Source: an uncultured Saprospiraceae bacterium
GTDB taxonomy: Bacteria; Bacteroidota; Bacteroidia; Chitinophagales; Saprospiraceae
Reading direction: 5' to 3'
DNA length: 64,000 nucleotides
NCBI GenBank assembly: GCA_937959275.1
Contig: CALGLU010000006.1
Coordinates: forward strand, 86,027 to 150,026
The translations under genes and the position numbers were made by a program. The notes under the pieces were generated by a model. The model was given only the letters and a program-made list of their open reading frames with translations, had not been told where the DNA came from and made no database searches. Each line of letters starts with the position of its first letter. The stretch's first letter is position 1. Below are positions 9,802 to 19,264 of this stretch, piece after piece.

Positions 9802-9837
9802 AACCTTATAGGTTTCCAAAACCTATCAGGTTTTTTT
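9802..9837 (+). terminator. Terminator-like hairpin with T7 tract
   Basis: AACCTTATAGGTTT pairs with AAACCTATCAGGTT (13 of 14 positions) around a 3-nt loop, and the second arm runs into a tract of seven Ts on the plus strand. It may also slow minus-strand transcripts from the LacI gene. Confidence 0.55.
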
Positions 9838-9866
9838 AATTGCAAGACAAAAGCAGATTGAAGCCC

Positions 9867-9885
9867 AAAACCCATCAGGTTTTTT
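9867..9885. terminator. Small AAAACC/GGTTTT hairpin downstream of the LacI gene
   Basis: AAAACC pairs with GGTTTT around a 5-nt loop, with extra Ts on the plus strand. It lies 27 bp beyond the LacI stop codon and resembles half of the hairpin at 9802-9837. Confidence 0.35.
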
Positions 9886-9911
9886 GATTGAACGACACAG
9901 CCCCCATCTTT

Positions 9912-10997
9912 TTAATTTACCTCCACCACATGGTTCTGCCTATGCATATAAAAGGCAGCATTCTCTTTCATCACAACATCGATTGGTAGATGCTGTGTTT
10001 TTTCAATGGTGGCATTATGAATGATATGATTGAACAGCGTCATGATTCCTAAATAGCCTTGTTGGGTTGGATTCTGATTTATCAGGAAAAGGGCATTGTC
10101 GTTTGATAAATGATTTAGATTCTCATCTAGAAGGTCAAAGCCGATAAAGTTTAGACTACTCGTGCTATTGTCAATAAAGTCATTAATGATATAATGCAGT
10201 TTAGAAGTTGTGACAAAGACACCACTTAATTTTGGGTGCTGCTTTAATGCATAGCTCACAAACGCTTGGCGCTTTTCTTCTGATTCTAGATCTGAAAAGG
10301 AGAGCTGACTAATATGAATGTTTTTCTTGTTTTTGGTTTTGAAATAGTCTCTAAAACCTTGCTCTTTTTGAATGAGGTGTTCACTGTTGTAGACTTCTCG
10401 TTCTAGGTGTAAAATTAATAAGGTGTCCCCATCTTGAGTTCCAAAGTCAAACAGTTTAGCTGCTAACTTACCACTACAATAAGAATCTTGTCCGACGAAG
10501 CTCAGAAAGAGATCACTTTTGCGATTGATAAAGGTGTTGATCTGCACATATGGAATTTGCCTCTTTTCACATTCTGTAAATATGATAGAGGCCTCATCTT
10601 TAATAACAGGTGCGATTAACAGCGCATGATATTCATGTTCAAAAATTTGCATCCCGACCTTGAGCAAGTCTTTGTCAAGCCCATCTTGGTAATAGTAAAG
10701 ATCTATTTTAAAGCCAAAGTTTTTGATGTGGTTGTCAGCCTTTCGAATGCCTTGCAAAGGGAGTTTCCAAAAAGGATCTACTTCATGACTTGGAATTAGT
10801 GCTGCAATTCTATAGTTTTTCTTGTTGGCTAAGCCTCTAGCCATGAGGTTGGGCTTATATTCAAACTCATTTAAGACATCTAGCACTTTCTCCCGAAACT
10901 TCGCTGAGACATTCCCTCTATTGTGTATGACGCGGTCTACAGTACCTACTGATACTCCTGCTTTTTTAGCGATATCTTTTAAACTGATACTTGTCAT
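9912..10997 (-). CDS. LacI/GalR-family transcriptional regulator
   Basis: 361-residue DNA-binding regulator. The N-terminal LacI helix-turn-helix is clear (SLKDIAKKAGVSVGTVDRVI, residues 5-24), as is a hinge-helix region with KPNLMARGLA. A periplasmic-binding-protein-like effector domain follows from about 65 to 345 (IAALIPSHEVDPFW, LLIAPVIKDE). The subtype with TVDRVIHNRG is common beside Bacteroidota sugar loci. The gene diverges from susC at 11134, and a near-perfect 18-bp palindrome with a central CG lies between them. It probably controls the locus at 11134-22127 and possibly itself. The effector is unknown. Confidence 0.93.
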   Translation of the reverse strand: MTSISLKDIAKKAGVSVGTVDRVIHNRGNVSAKFREKVLDVLNEFEYKPNLMARGLANKKNYRIAALIPSHEVDPFWKLPLQGIRKADNHIKNFGFKIDLYYYQDGLDKDLLKVGMQIFEHEYHALLIAPVIKDEASIIFTECEKRQIPYVQINTFINRKSDLFLSFVGQDSYCSGKLAAKLFDFGTQDGDTLLILHLEREVYNSEHLIQKEQGFRDYFKTKNKKNIHISQLSFSDLESEEKRQAFVSYALKQHPKLSGVFVTTSKLHYIINDFIDNSTSSLNFIGFDLLDENLNHLSNDNALFLINQNPTQQGYLGIMTLFNHIIHNATIEKTQHLPIDVVMKENAAFYMHRQNHVVEVN

Positions 10998-11048
10998 GAT
11001 CTAGAAAATCGAGACGACTAAGTTGGTGATTTTTTTTAGAAATATATC

Positions 11049-11066
11049 ACTGTGGGCGCACACAGT
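11049..11066. promoter_or_regulatory. Candidate LacI-family operator
   Basis: ACTGTGGGCGCACACAGT is an 18-bp palindrome in which only one base pair departs from perfect symmetry, with the central CG step typical of LacI-family operators. It lies 52 bp upstream of the LacI-type gene and 68 bp upstream of susC, so one site could control both directions. Confidence 0.65.
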
Positions 11067-11133
11067 TATAAAAACTATGTCTATATTTAACTAAGTAGTA
11101 TAAATTTCTATCTATCAAAAAACTTATTTACGT

Positions 11134-14100
11134 ATGAAAAAACTCACCCTATTGTTTTTTGGGTTACTGCTGACTGTAACAGTCGCTTTCTCCCAAAAAA
11201 CAATATCCGGAACCATCTTATCTGTTGATGGAGATCCCTTAATTGGCGCTAACATTGTAGAAGTCGGCACCAGTAACGGGACAATCGCAGATCTTGATGG
11301 CAACTATGCATTAACTGTTTCGGACGGATCTTCTGTCGAAATTAGTTACACAGGTTTTGCGACCCAAATCTTGGATACATCAAACGGTACTTTATTTAAC
11401 ATCACCTTATCAGAAGGATCGGTATTAGATGAAGTTGTTGTTACAGCTCTAGGTATATCTAGAGAGAAAAAATCACTTTCTTATTCTGCACAGAATGTTG
11501 AAACTGAAGATATTTCAAAAGCCCGAGCTGTCAATGTCGTCAACTCTTTGTCTGGCAAAGTATCAGGAATCTCTGTGAGTCCTGGAGGCTCAGGAGTAGG
11601 CAGTAGTTCTAGGGTCATTCTTAGAGGTAACCGTTCTATAGCTGGGAGCAGTCAGCCATTGTATATTATAGATGGCGTGCCGATTGTAGGTGATCCTTCA
11701 GATATCAATCCAGATGACATTGCTTCTATCTCAGTTTTGAAAGGACCGAATGCAGCAGCCCTATATGGGAATAGAGCCAATAATGGTGCTATTATTATTA
11801 CAACTAAAACTGGCTCAACAGACGGATTCAAGATTAGTTTCAATAATACATATACGACGAGTTCGCCACTCCTTTTAAACAATTTTCAAAATGAATTTGC
11901 TCAAGGAAATAGTGGAACGTATAATGGAGCATCAGAAGATTCTTGGGGACCGGGTATTAGTGGACAATCAGTCGCTCATTGGTCAAATGATCCGAACTCT
12001 GCTTTTGGTGATACATACACGCTATCGGCACAACCAGATAATGTGTCAGATTTTTATCAGACAGGGACTAACTTGGCTACTAACCTAGCAATAAGTGGAG
12101 GGACTGAAAAGTCACAAACCTATTTCTCTTATACATATACTGGAGCTGAAGGTGTTGTGCCTGGCAATGAACTCAAAAGACATAATGTTCATTTGAGAAT
12201 TACGAATAAATTAATGGATCGTTTGACTTTGGATGCCAAGGTCAATTATATTAAGGAGGATATTGATAATGCAATACCAGGAGGAGAAAACTATGCAAAT
12301 TCGAATAGACATATTTTAAGATTGCCTAGAACCATTAGGACTGAGGATGTAAGTGTACACGAGTTCACAGATCCGACAGGTCTTAATAGACAACATTATT
12401 GGAATCCAGGATCTAACGGTGGAGCTAATCCATATTGGACGATCAATAGAAATAATAATGAAAGAGATTTAGATAGAATCGTAGCTTTTACATCATTAAG
12501 ATATGAAGTCACTGATGCCTTCTCTATTCAAGTGCGTTCTGCCTTTGATCGAATAAACAGACAAAATGATACACGGTATGCAAATGATAGTTATATCATT
12601 GCTGATAATGGTACATTCAATTTAACGAAGAGTGACCAATTCGAATGGAACAATGATATCCTAGCCACGTATAATTTGGATGTCAATCAAGATTTAAATA
12701 TTAGTTTAAATGCTGGTGCAAATACAAGACAAGAAAGAGGGTCTTCATTGTCAGGATTTGTAGATAGAGGGACTGGCTTAATCGTTCCAAACTTTTTTGC
12801 CTTGAGTAATACGAATGATGGATTTACGTCTAATAATGTTGGATCCCCAAGAGATGTCAATTCAGTATATGGATTTGCGAACTTTGCTTATAAAGATGGC
12901 ATATACTTAGATGTCACTGCTAGAAATGATTGGAGTTCTACACTGCCTCGATCAAACTGGTCATTCTTTTATCCATCAGTCGGTTTGACCGCTGTATTGT
13001 CTGACTTGACGACTCTGCCAAACTTTGTAACGTTTGCAAAAGTAAGAGCTTCTTGGGCTGAAGTAGGAAATGATACATCTCCTTTTCAAACGCTTAGGAC
13101 TGCAAGCTTAGCAGCAGGTGGTGCTAATGGCTTTTTAAATATTAGTGGTACAATACCGAATGAAGATTTATTACCTGAAAAGACGAGGTCAATTGAAGTT
13201 GGTGCTGATTTGCGTTTTATGAAGAATAGAATAGGTCTTGATTTTACGTACTACAAGAGTAATTCTCAAAACCAATTGTTTTCTGTTGCCTTGCCTGTTG
13301 GATCAGGAGCATCACAGTTTTTTACAAATGGAGGAGATGTAGAAAATAAAGGTATAGAAGCTCTTCTAAGTTTTACACCTGTACAAACGACAAATTTGAC
13401 TTGGGACATATCAGTTAATTTTGCTAAAAACAAGAGTACAGTCGTAAAGATAAACGATGAAAGACCTAGGATTCAAGTGGCTTCAGATTTCTTAAGAGCT
13501 TACTTTATTGAAGAAGGTCAACCTTTTGGTAATGTATTTTCGAGGGGATTTGTTAGACAAAACGAAGATGATCCAACTAGTCCTATCGTCGTTGATGCTG
13601 ATGGCATTCCTATGGTAACAGGTGGGCGTACAGTATTAGCTGCCAATTATAATCCAGATTGGTTAGGTGGTATTTCGAATACCTTGAACTTTAGAGATAT
13701 TTCTGTTAGCTTCTTAGTTGATATTAGAAAAGGAGGAAGTGCAACCTCTATGACAAATGCCATCCTCTATGGTGGTGGCCATACTGAAGAGACGCTATTT
13801 GGTAGACAAGGTGAAGTCTTTGGAACTGGTGAATGGGCTAAGTGGGGAACGACAGTCAATGAAGACGGTTCACCGAATACGACGACAATTACAGCAGAGC
13901 AATTTTGGAACAGAGTTGGTGGTAGAAATGCTCCAGTTGGCGAAGCTTTTGCAGTAGACGCAACGAATGTTAGACTTCGTGAGTTCATAATTGGTTATAG
14001 TGTACCGATTAATAATGAACATATTTCTGGTTTGCGGGTTTCTTTAGTAGGAAGAAATTTATTCTTCCTAAAGAATAATGCTGGAGATTTTGATCCTGAA

Positions 14101-14196
14101 GTGTTAACAGAGACAGCAAAGCAAGGTGAAGGCTTTAGCTCATTTGCTCCTCCGACTATGCGTACGTTTGGAGTGAATGTCGGCATTGATTTCTAA
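11134..14196 (+). CDS. SusC/RagA-family TonB-dependent outer-membrane transporter
   Basis: Imports bulky nutrients across the outer membrane with its SusD partner, powered by TonB. The 1020 residues comprise a signal peptide (1-20), a carboxypeptidase-regulatory-like domain (about 21-100, SVDGDPLIGANIVEVG), the SusC-specific plug (SLSGKVSGISVSPGGSGVGS and LYIIDGVPI) and a 22-strand-type barrel ending in an aromatic residue (GVNVGIDF). It is the first gene of the locus, directly after the candidate operator, and susD starts 40 bp downstream. Length and order are normal. The substrate cannot be read from the sequence; neighbouring enzymes suggest something other than a plain polysaccharide, as no glycoside hydrolase is present. 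Confidence 0.95.
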   Translation: MKKLTLLFFGLLLTVTVAFSQKTISGTILSVDGDPLIGANIVEVGTSNGTIADLDGNYALTVSDGSSVEISYTGFATQILDTSNGTLFNITLSEGSVLDEVVVTALGISREKKSLSYSAQNVETEDISKARAVNVVNSLSGKVSGISVSPGGSGVGSSSRVILRGNRSIAGSSQPLYIIDGVPIVGDPSDINPDDIASISVLKGPNAAALYGNRANNGAIIITTKTGSTDGFKISFNNTYTTSSPLLLNNFQNEFAQGNSGTYNGASEDSWGPGISGQSVAHWSNDPNSAFGDTYTLSAQPDNVSDFYQTGTNLATNLAISGGTEKSQTYFSYTYTGAEGVVPGNELKRHNVHLRITNKLMDRLTLDAKVNYIKEDIDNAIPGGENYANSNRHILRLPRTIRTEDVSVHEFTDPTGLNRQHYWNPGSNGGANPYWTINRNNNERDLDRIVAFTSLRYEVTDAFSIQVRSAFDRINRQNDTRYANDSYIIADNGTFNLTKSDQFEWNNDILATYNLDVNQDLNISLNAGANTRQERGSSLSGFVDRGTGLIVPNFFALSNTNDGFTSNNVGSPRDVNSVYGFANFAYKDGIYLDVTARNDWSSTLPRSNWSFFYPSVGLTAVLSDLTTLPNFVTFAKVRASWAEVGNDTSPFQTLRTASLAAGGANGFLNISGTIPNEDLLPEKTRSIEVGADLRFMKNRIGLDFTYYKSNSQNQLFSVALPVGSGASQFFTNGGDVENKGIEALLSFTPVQTTNLTWDISVNFAKNKSTVVKINDERPRIQVASDFLRAYFIEEGQPFGNVFSRGFVRQNEDDPTSPIVVDADGIPMVTGGRTVLAANYNPDWLGGISNTLNFRDISVSFLVDIRKGGSATSMTNAILYGGGHTEETLFGRQGEVFGTGEWAKWGTTVNEDGSPNTTTITAEQFWNRVGGRNAPVGEAFAVDATNVRLREFIIGYSVPINNEHISGLRVSLVGRNLFFLKNNAGDFDPEVLTETAKQGEGFSSFAPPTMRTFGVNVGIDF

Positions 14197-14236
14197 AAAG
14201 TGAAAAACGAAAATTTATAATTATTAAACATTAATA

Positions 14237-15790
14237 ATGCATAATTTAAAATATATAATACTCTTTCTATTGGTAGGAAGTCTCAACCAATCTTGTACAG
14301 ATGGTTTTGAAGAATTAAATACCAACCCAACCGCTCTGACTGCGGCCAATGTAGATGTCACTTTATTGGGGCAGAGCTATGCCAGAGCACAATATTATGC
14401 AATGCATGGCTTGCATTGGAGATATCAAATTTCCGCAAATTTATTTGCAGATCTTTACAGCCAATATTTTGCAACAACAGCAGCGAATTTTGATTCAGAC
14501 AGATATGTAGAAGTTGGTCGTTGGATTGACTTGTGTTGGGGTTCATTCTATGGACAAGCAGCTCCAGACCTTAAATTTGTAGAAGACTTTGCCGTTGAAA
14601 ATGGATTGGTTGGAGAAGCAGCTTTGGCGAAAATATGGAAGGTACAGGGATACCATAGAATAACAGATTATTGGGGTCCTGCCATTTTTTCTCAATTTGG
14701 AAATGGTGAAACAAGTGTTGCTTATGATTCTCAAGAAGAGATTTATCGTAGCTTCTTTCCGCTCTTAGATGAAGCAGTAGCTACTTTAGGTGGAATGAGA
14801 GATGCTAACGTATTTGGAAGTAATGATCAAATTTATGGTGGTAATGTTGACAGTTGGATAACATTTGCAAATTCTCTTCGTCTACGTTTGGCTATGCGTG
14901 TCAAATATGCAGATCCAGGCTTAGCTAAAACTGAAGCAGAAAAAGCAGTAGCAGCTGGAGTGATGATGAGCAATGCAGACAATGCCTATATTTCTACGAC
15001 AGGTAATTCTCTAAATCCATTCTCTACCATAACAAACTGGGGAGAATTTAGAATGAGCGCCTTAATGGAAAGTGTCTTAAAAGGCTATGAGGATCCAAGA
15101 TTGGCTGCCTACTTTAACCCTGCAGCAAGTGGAGATACTGATGGTGACGGCATTCCATATGAAGGGTTGAGAAATGGACAACCTAAAGTTGATAAAACAC
15201 CCGCTTTAAATTCAGACAACTCAGATATGAATACAAAGTGGTTGCCAATAGGCAGAGGTGGAGCGAATCCTCCACATAAAGTCATGACAGCTTGCGAAAT
15301 GTTTTTCTTAAGAGCTGAGGGCGCGTTAGAAGGATGGAATATGGGTGGCGAAGCTCAAGAGTTATATGAGCTAGGTATTTCAACTTCTGTAGAAGAAGAA
15401 ACTGGTGCTGCTGCAGATGGAGCTTTTCTAGCTAGTGCCGCTACACCAGCAGCAGCAGACGCAAATTCTCCAGCTAATACAGATATTCCTGTTGCTTTTG
15501 AAGCAGGTGCTGATAAAGAAAGACAATTGGAGCAAATCATTACGCAAAAGTGGATTGGTTTATATCCAGATGGATGGGAAGCATTTGCAGAAGTTAGACG
15601 GACGGGATATCCTAAATTATATCCACTCATAGCAGTAGAGAACCCTGACCTTTCAGTCAATGATGTGTTCCGAAGAATGACATTTGTTGAAAGTGAGTAT
15701 AGCAATAACGGCGAAGCGACTGAAGCTGCGGAAGGCTTATTAGGTGGACCAAATAATAATGCTACCAAAGTCTGGTGGGATAAAAAATAA
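14237..15790 (+). CDS. SusD/RagB-family outer-membrane lipoprotein
   Basis: Surface lipoprotein that forms the lid and binding site of the SusC channel. A signal peptide ends in a lipobox (GSLNQSC, Cys20), followed by the SusD-type opening DGFEELNTNPT and helical TPR-like regions. The sequence fits the SusD_2 type of 450-520 residues. Near the C-terminus are IITQKWIGLYPDGWEAFAEVRRTGYP and a stop-proximal VWWDKK. An Ala-rich insert (about 395-425) is unusual. It is cotranscribed with the preceding susC gene, and a terminator follows, which may reduce rather than end transcription into the next gene. Confidence 0.93.
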   Translation: MHNLKYIILFLLVGSLNQSCTDGFEELNTNPTALTAANVDVTLLGQSYARAQYYAMHGLHWRYQISANLFADLYSQYFATTAANFDSDRYVEVGRWIDLCWGSFYGQAAPDLKFVEDFAVENGLVGEAALAKIWKVQGYHRITDYWGPAIFSQFGNGETSVAYDSQEEIYRSFFPLLDEAVATLGGMRDANVFGSNDQIYGGNVDSWITFANSLRLRLAMRVKYADPGLAKTEAEKAVAAGVMMSNADNAYISTTGNSLNPFSTITNWGEFRMSALMESVLKGYEDPRLAAYFNPAASGDTDGDGIPYEGLRNGQPKVDKTPALNSDNSDMNTKWLPIGRGGANPPHKVMTACEMFFLRAEGALEGWNMGGEAQELYELGISTSVEEETGAAADGAFLASAATPAAADANSPANTDIPVAFEAGADKERQLEQIITQKWIGLYPDGWEAFAEVRRTGYPKLYPLIAVENPDLSVNDVFRRMTFVESEYSNNGEATEAAEGLLGGPNNNATKVWWDKK

Positions 15791-15811
15791 TTCATAAATA
15801 GTTTTTCATGT

Positions 15812-15848
15812 AGAGTACTGTTTCGATTCGGGGCAGTACTCTTTTTCT
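15812..15848 (+). terminator. Terminator after susD
   Basis: AGAGTACTG pairs perfectly with CAGTACTCT across a 13-nt loop and is followed by a T-rich tract. As the next gene starts only 44 bp beyond, it may be a partial terminator that sets higher levels of SusCD than of the downstream enzymes. Confidence 0.8.
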
Positions 15849-15891
15849 TTATATCTAAATGCTTAGATTAGTTGCAGAATCTAAACTTCAA

Positions 15892-18800
15892 ATGGATAAG
15901 TCAAAGCATGTGAATCATTTCTACACGTTTTTCCTTTTCTTAAGCTGCTGTATGTATTCTTGTGGAGAGGATTCAACAACTTTATTTACACCTGTATCTT
16001 CCTCGTCTTCTAATATCCAATTCAAAAACCTACTTAGAGAATCCGAAGAGTTCAATGTCTTGACATTTGGCTATTTCTATAATGGTGGAGGTGTCGCCGT
16101 TGGTGATATCAACAACGATGGCCTAGACGATATCTATTTCACAGGCAATATGATGGCCAGTCATTTGTATTTGAATCAAGGGGGTTTGGAGTTTAAGGAG
16201 ATTGCGACTGATGCTGGTGTGAAAGCTGAAGGGCTTTGGAATACAGGCGTCACGATGGTCGACATTAATGCTGATGGCTGGTTGGATATATATGTGTGTC
16301 GCTCCGCTGCTGCTTTAGGAATCAGGAGAAAGAATTTACTATTTATCAACAACAAGAATTTGACCTTTACAGAAAGTGCCGCCAGTTATGGGCTCGACGA
16401 TCAAGGCTATTCGACTCAAGCTGCTTTTTTGGATTATGATCGAGATGGAGATCTGGATATGTTTTTGCTAAATCACTCAGTCCAGAAATATGCAGGCTTT
16501 GGACGCAACTTACCTCAACTTAAGAATCAAAAGAATAAGGATTACGGAGATCGCCTTTATCAAAATAATTTATTTGAAGGCGGAGATGGGATGATCGGCA
16601 GATTTTGGGATGTGACGGATAAAGTTGGGATCAACAGTACAGTGTTAGGATTTGGTCTTGGTGTAGCAGTTGATGATTTGAATGGTGATGGCTGGCTGGA
16701 TATCTATGTGAGCAATGATTATAACGAGGAAGATTATCTATACATCAATCAACAAGATGGTACCTTTAAGAATGAAGTCCTGACGATGTTGGATCAGAGT
16801 TCTTTGTTCTCTATGGGTAACGATATCGCTGATATCAATAACGATGGCTTGCCAGATATCATTAGCCTAGACATGTTGCCAGAAACACATGAACGCATCC
16901 AAATGACCTCAGGCTCTGACAACTATGCAAAAAAGCAACAGCTCTATGAATCAGGCTTTCATCTACAGAGTATGAGGAATATGCTCCATTTGAATAATGG
17001 AGATGGCACATTCTCAGAGCTAGGCCAATTGGCGGGTATCTCAAATACAGACTGGAGCTGGGCGAGCCTCATTGAAGACTTTGATCTGGATGGACACAAG
17101 GATATCTTGATCACGAATGGATATAAAGCAGATTATACGAATATGGATTTTATGTCCTTTGCAGCAGATCAGCAAATAAAAAGTCAGACTCAAAATAAAA
17201 CGCTTGCAGTATCAGATCTGATATCTGAAATTCCTTCCATTCATGTCGCTAATAAGGTCTTTAAAAATATGGGCAATGTGCAATTTGAAGATGTCACAAA
17301 AGAATGGGGGCTCGATCAGCCAGCCTTATCAAATGGAGCAGCATATGCTGACCTAGACAATGATGGTGATTTAGACTTGCTACTCAATCATGTGAATCAA
17401 ACAGCCAGTTTGTATCGAAATAATACTGTAGAACGCGGCGCTTCCAAAGCGATCACGGTTACACTAAAAGGACACAAAAATAATCCATTGGGAATAGGAG
17501 CCAGACTAACGTTGAAAGACGACGCAGACAATATCCTCACGGCTAAGACTGTCAATACAACCAGAGGATTTCAGTCCGCAGTGCCTCCCAAAATGTACAT
17601 TGCTGATACCTTATTTAACCAAGCAAAATCAGTTGATGTGCTATGGTCCAATGGCGTAACGCAAACACTGAACATTGATGGTATGAATGGGCAATTTTCA
17701 ATCAGCTATGACTCAATTCATCCTGTAGATCCAATCGCATCATCTTCTTCATCTTTTGATCAGCTCTCGATTGATGATCTTTTCGATTATACACACCAGC
17801 AAGTCGTTTATAATGATTTTGATAGACAAAAACTAATGCCGTTTAAAATGTCAGACCGCGGCCCCAAAGCCATATCCGCTGATGTTAATGGAGATGGACT
17901 ACTCGATGTCTACCTTTGTGGAGCCGCTGGATATAGTGGAAAGCTATTTATTCAAAAACGAAACAACAGCTTTGTAGAAATAGCTCAGCCATCATTTAAG
18001 AGCTCAAGAGCTAGTGATGAAATGGACGCTATCTTTTTTGATGCTGATGGTGATCAAGATTTAGACTTGTACGTAGCGTGCAGTGCATACCAAGAAGAGA
18101 CAATGCCTGGCAATAAATTATATCTCAATGATGGGCGAGGTCAATATACATTACTGAAGCAAGTACAGATTGTTGATGGTAGTTATTCTACAGTGGTAGC
18201 TGGGGATGTAGATGGGGATGGCGATGAGGATTTATTTATTGGTGGATTTATGGATGGTCCCTCTTTCCCTACAAGTACTTCGAGTAAATGTTTAATCAAT
18301 GATGGTACTGGTCAGTTTACCGATCAGTCCGCAGATAGATTCGCCAAGGTAATTGTTGATCAAATAGTGACGGATGCATTGATGGATGATTTTGACAAGG
18401 ATGGAGATATGGACTTAGCTATTGTCGGACATTGGATGCCAGTAACGATTTGCTATAACACATCAGGCCAATTGGATTGTAAAGCAATAGAAAATAGCTC
18501 TGGCTTATGGAATGTAATTAAAACGACAGATCGGAATCAAGATGACTATCCAGATTTTATAGTTGGTAATTATGGTTTGAACTCTCAGCTATCATCGATT
18601 TCTGAATTGCCACTTAAACTCTATTACGAAGACTTTGATCAAAATGGAACAATTGATCCTGTTGTTGCTAAAACGGTTGATGGAACAGAATATCCATTTG
18701 CCTTTAGGGATGACTTGATAGGCCAATTGCCCTTTCTAAAAAAGCAAGTACCTAGCTACTCAGACTATGCCCAAGCAGATATGAATTCATTATTTACTGA

Positions 18801-19206
18801 CTATGAGCTAGACAATGTGATACAGAAACGAGTTGATGTGCTAGCTTCAGTTGTTTTACTCAATCGTAAAAATGGCAGTTTTCAAATGGAGTCATTGCCA
18901 TGGCAAGCTCAGCAATCGCCAATCTATGCCTTGGAAGTAGCAGATGTCAATCAAGACGGATATCAAGATGTTTTGCTGGGAGGTAACCAAGTTGGTGCTA
19001 TGGTTCAGCTGGGTCCCAATCTTGCGAATAAAGGTACATTGTTACTAGGGACAGGAGATAGTCGATTTCGTACGGATGGTGTCGGTAGTAGCTCTCTAGG
19101 AGTCCAAGGAGAAGTCAGAGATATTATAGCGATTGGAGATGATCGGTTTTTGATGACAAGAAATCGTGATAGTTTGATTATCTTAAAGACGAAAACAATT
19201 CATTAA
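15892..19206 (+). CDS. VCBS/FG-GAP repeat lipoprotein with ASPIC/UnbV domain (CRTAC1-like)
   Basis: Large secreted protein built from FG-GAP/VCBS propeller blades with about fourteen calcium-type loops of the form DxNxDGxxD (for example DINNDGLDD, DLNGDGWLD, DVDGDGDED). An ASPIC/UnbV domain sits near residues 525-590 (NNPLGIGARL), splitting two propellers. The open frame reaches ATG 15859, but ATG 15892 gives a better signal peptide with a Cys-rich lipobox region (LSCCMYSC) and is used here. Such proteins often accompany SusCD in Bacteroidota; a role in surface ligand binding is inferred. No T9SS sorting domain is visible, so lipid anchoring is more likely. Confidence 0.88.
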   Translation: MDKSKHVNHFYTFFLFLSCCMYSCGEDSTTLFTPVSSSSSNIQFKNLLRESEEFNVLTFGYFYNGGGVAVGDINNDGLDDIYFTGNMMASHLYLNQGGLEFKEIATDAGVKAEGLWNTGVTMVDINADGWLDIYVCRSAAALGIRRKNLLFINNKNLTFTESAASYGLDDQGYSTQAAFLDYDRDGDLDMFLLNHSVQKYAGFGRNLPQLKNQKNKDYGDRLYQNNLFEGGDGMIGRFWDVTDKVGINSTVLGFGLGVAVDDLNGDGWLDIYVSNDYNEEDYLYINQQDGTFKNEVLTMLDQSSLFSMGNDIADINNDGLPDIISLDMLPETHERIQMTSGSDNYAKKQQLYESGFHLQSMRNMLHLNNGDGTFSELGQLAGISNTDWSWASLIEDFDLDGHKDILITNGYKADYTNMDFMSFAADQQIKSQTQNKTLAVSDLISEIPSIHVANKVFKNMGNVQFEDVTKEWGLDQPALSNGAAYADLDNDGDLDLLLNHVNQTASLYRNNTVERGASKAITVTLKGHKNNPLGIGARLTLKDDADNILTAKTVNTTRGFQSAVPPKMYIADTLFNQAKSVDVLWSNGVTQTLNIDGMNGQFSISYDSIHPVDPIASSSSSFDQLSIDDLFDYTHQQVVYNDFDRQKLMPFKMSDRGPKAISADVNGDGLLDVYLCGAAGYSGKLFIQKRNNSFVEIAQPSFKSSRASDEMDAIFFDADGDQDLDLYVACSAYQEETMPGNKLYLNDGRGQYTLLKQVQIVDGSYSTVVAGDVDGDGDEDLFIGGFMDGPSFPTSTSSKCLINDGTGQFTDQSADRFAKVIVDQIVTDALMDDFDKDGDMDLAIVGHWMPVTICYNTSGQLDCKAIENSSGLWNVIKTTDRNQDDYPDFIVGNYGLNSQLSSISELPLKLYYEDFDQNGTIDPVVAKTVDGTEYPFAFRDDLIGQLPFLKKQVPSYSDYAQADMNSLFTDYELDNVIQKRVDVLASVVLLNRKNGSFQMESLPWQAQQSPIYALEVADVNQDGYQDVLLGGNQVGAMVQLGPNLANKGTLLLGTGDSRFRTDGVGSSSLGVQGEVRDIIAIGDDRFLMTRNRDSLIILKTKTIH

Positions 19207-19264
19207 ACGAAGAGCTTCCAGTATTGAAATATAATCTTGTTTAGCAAAGCACATGTCATAGAAT

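Noticed and set aside
15355..15795. 146-codon frame antisense to susD
   Set aside because: It lies opposite a well-supported lipoprotein gene and has no own features.
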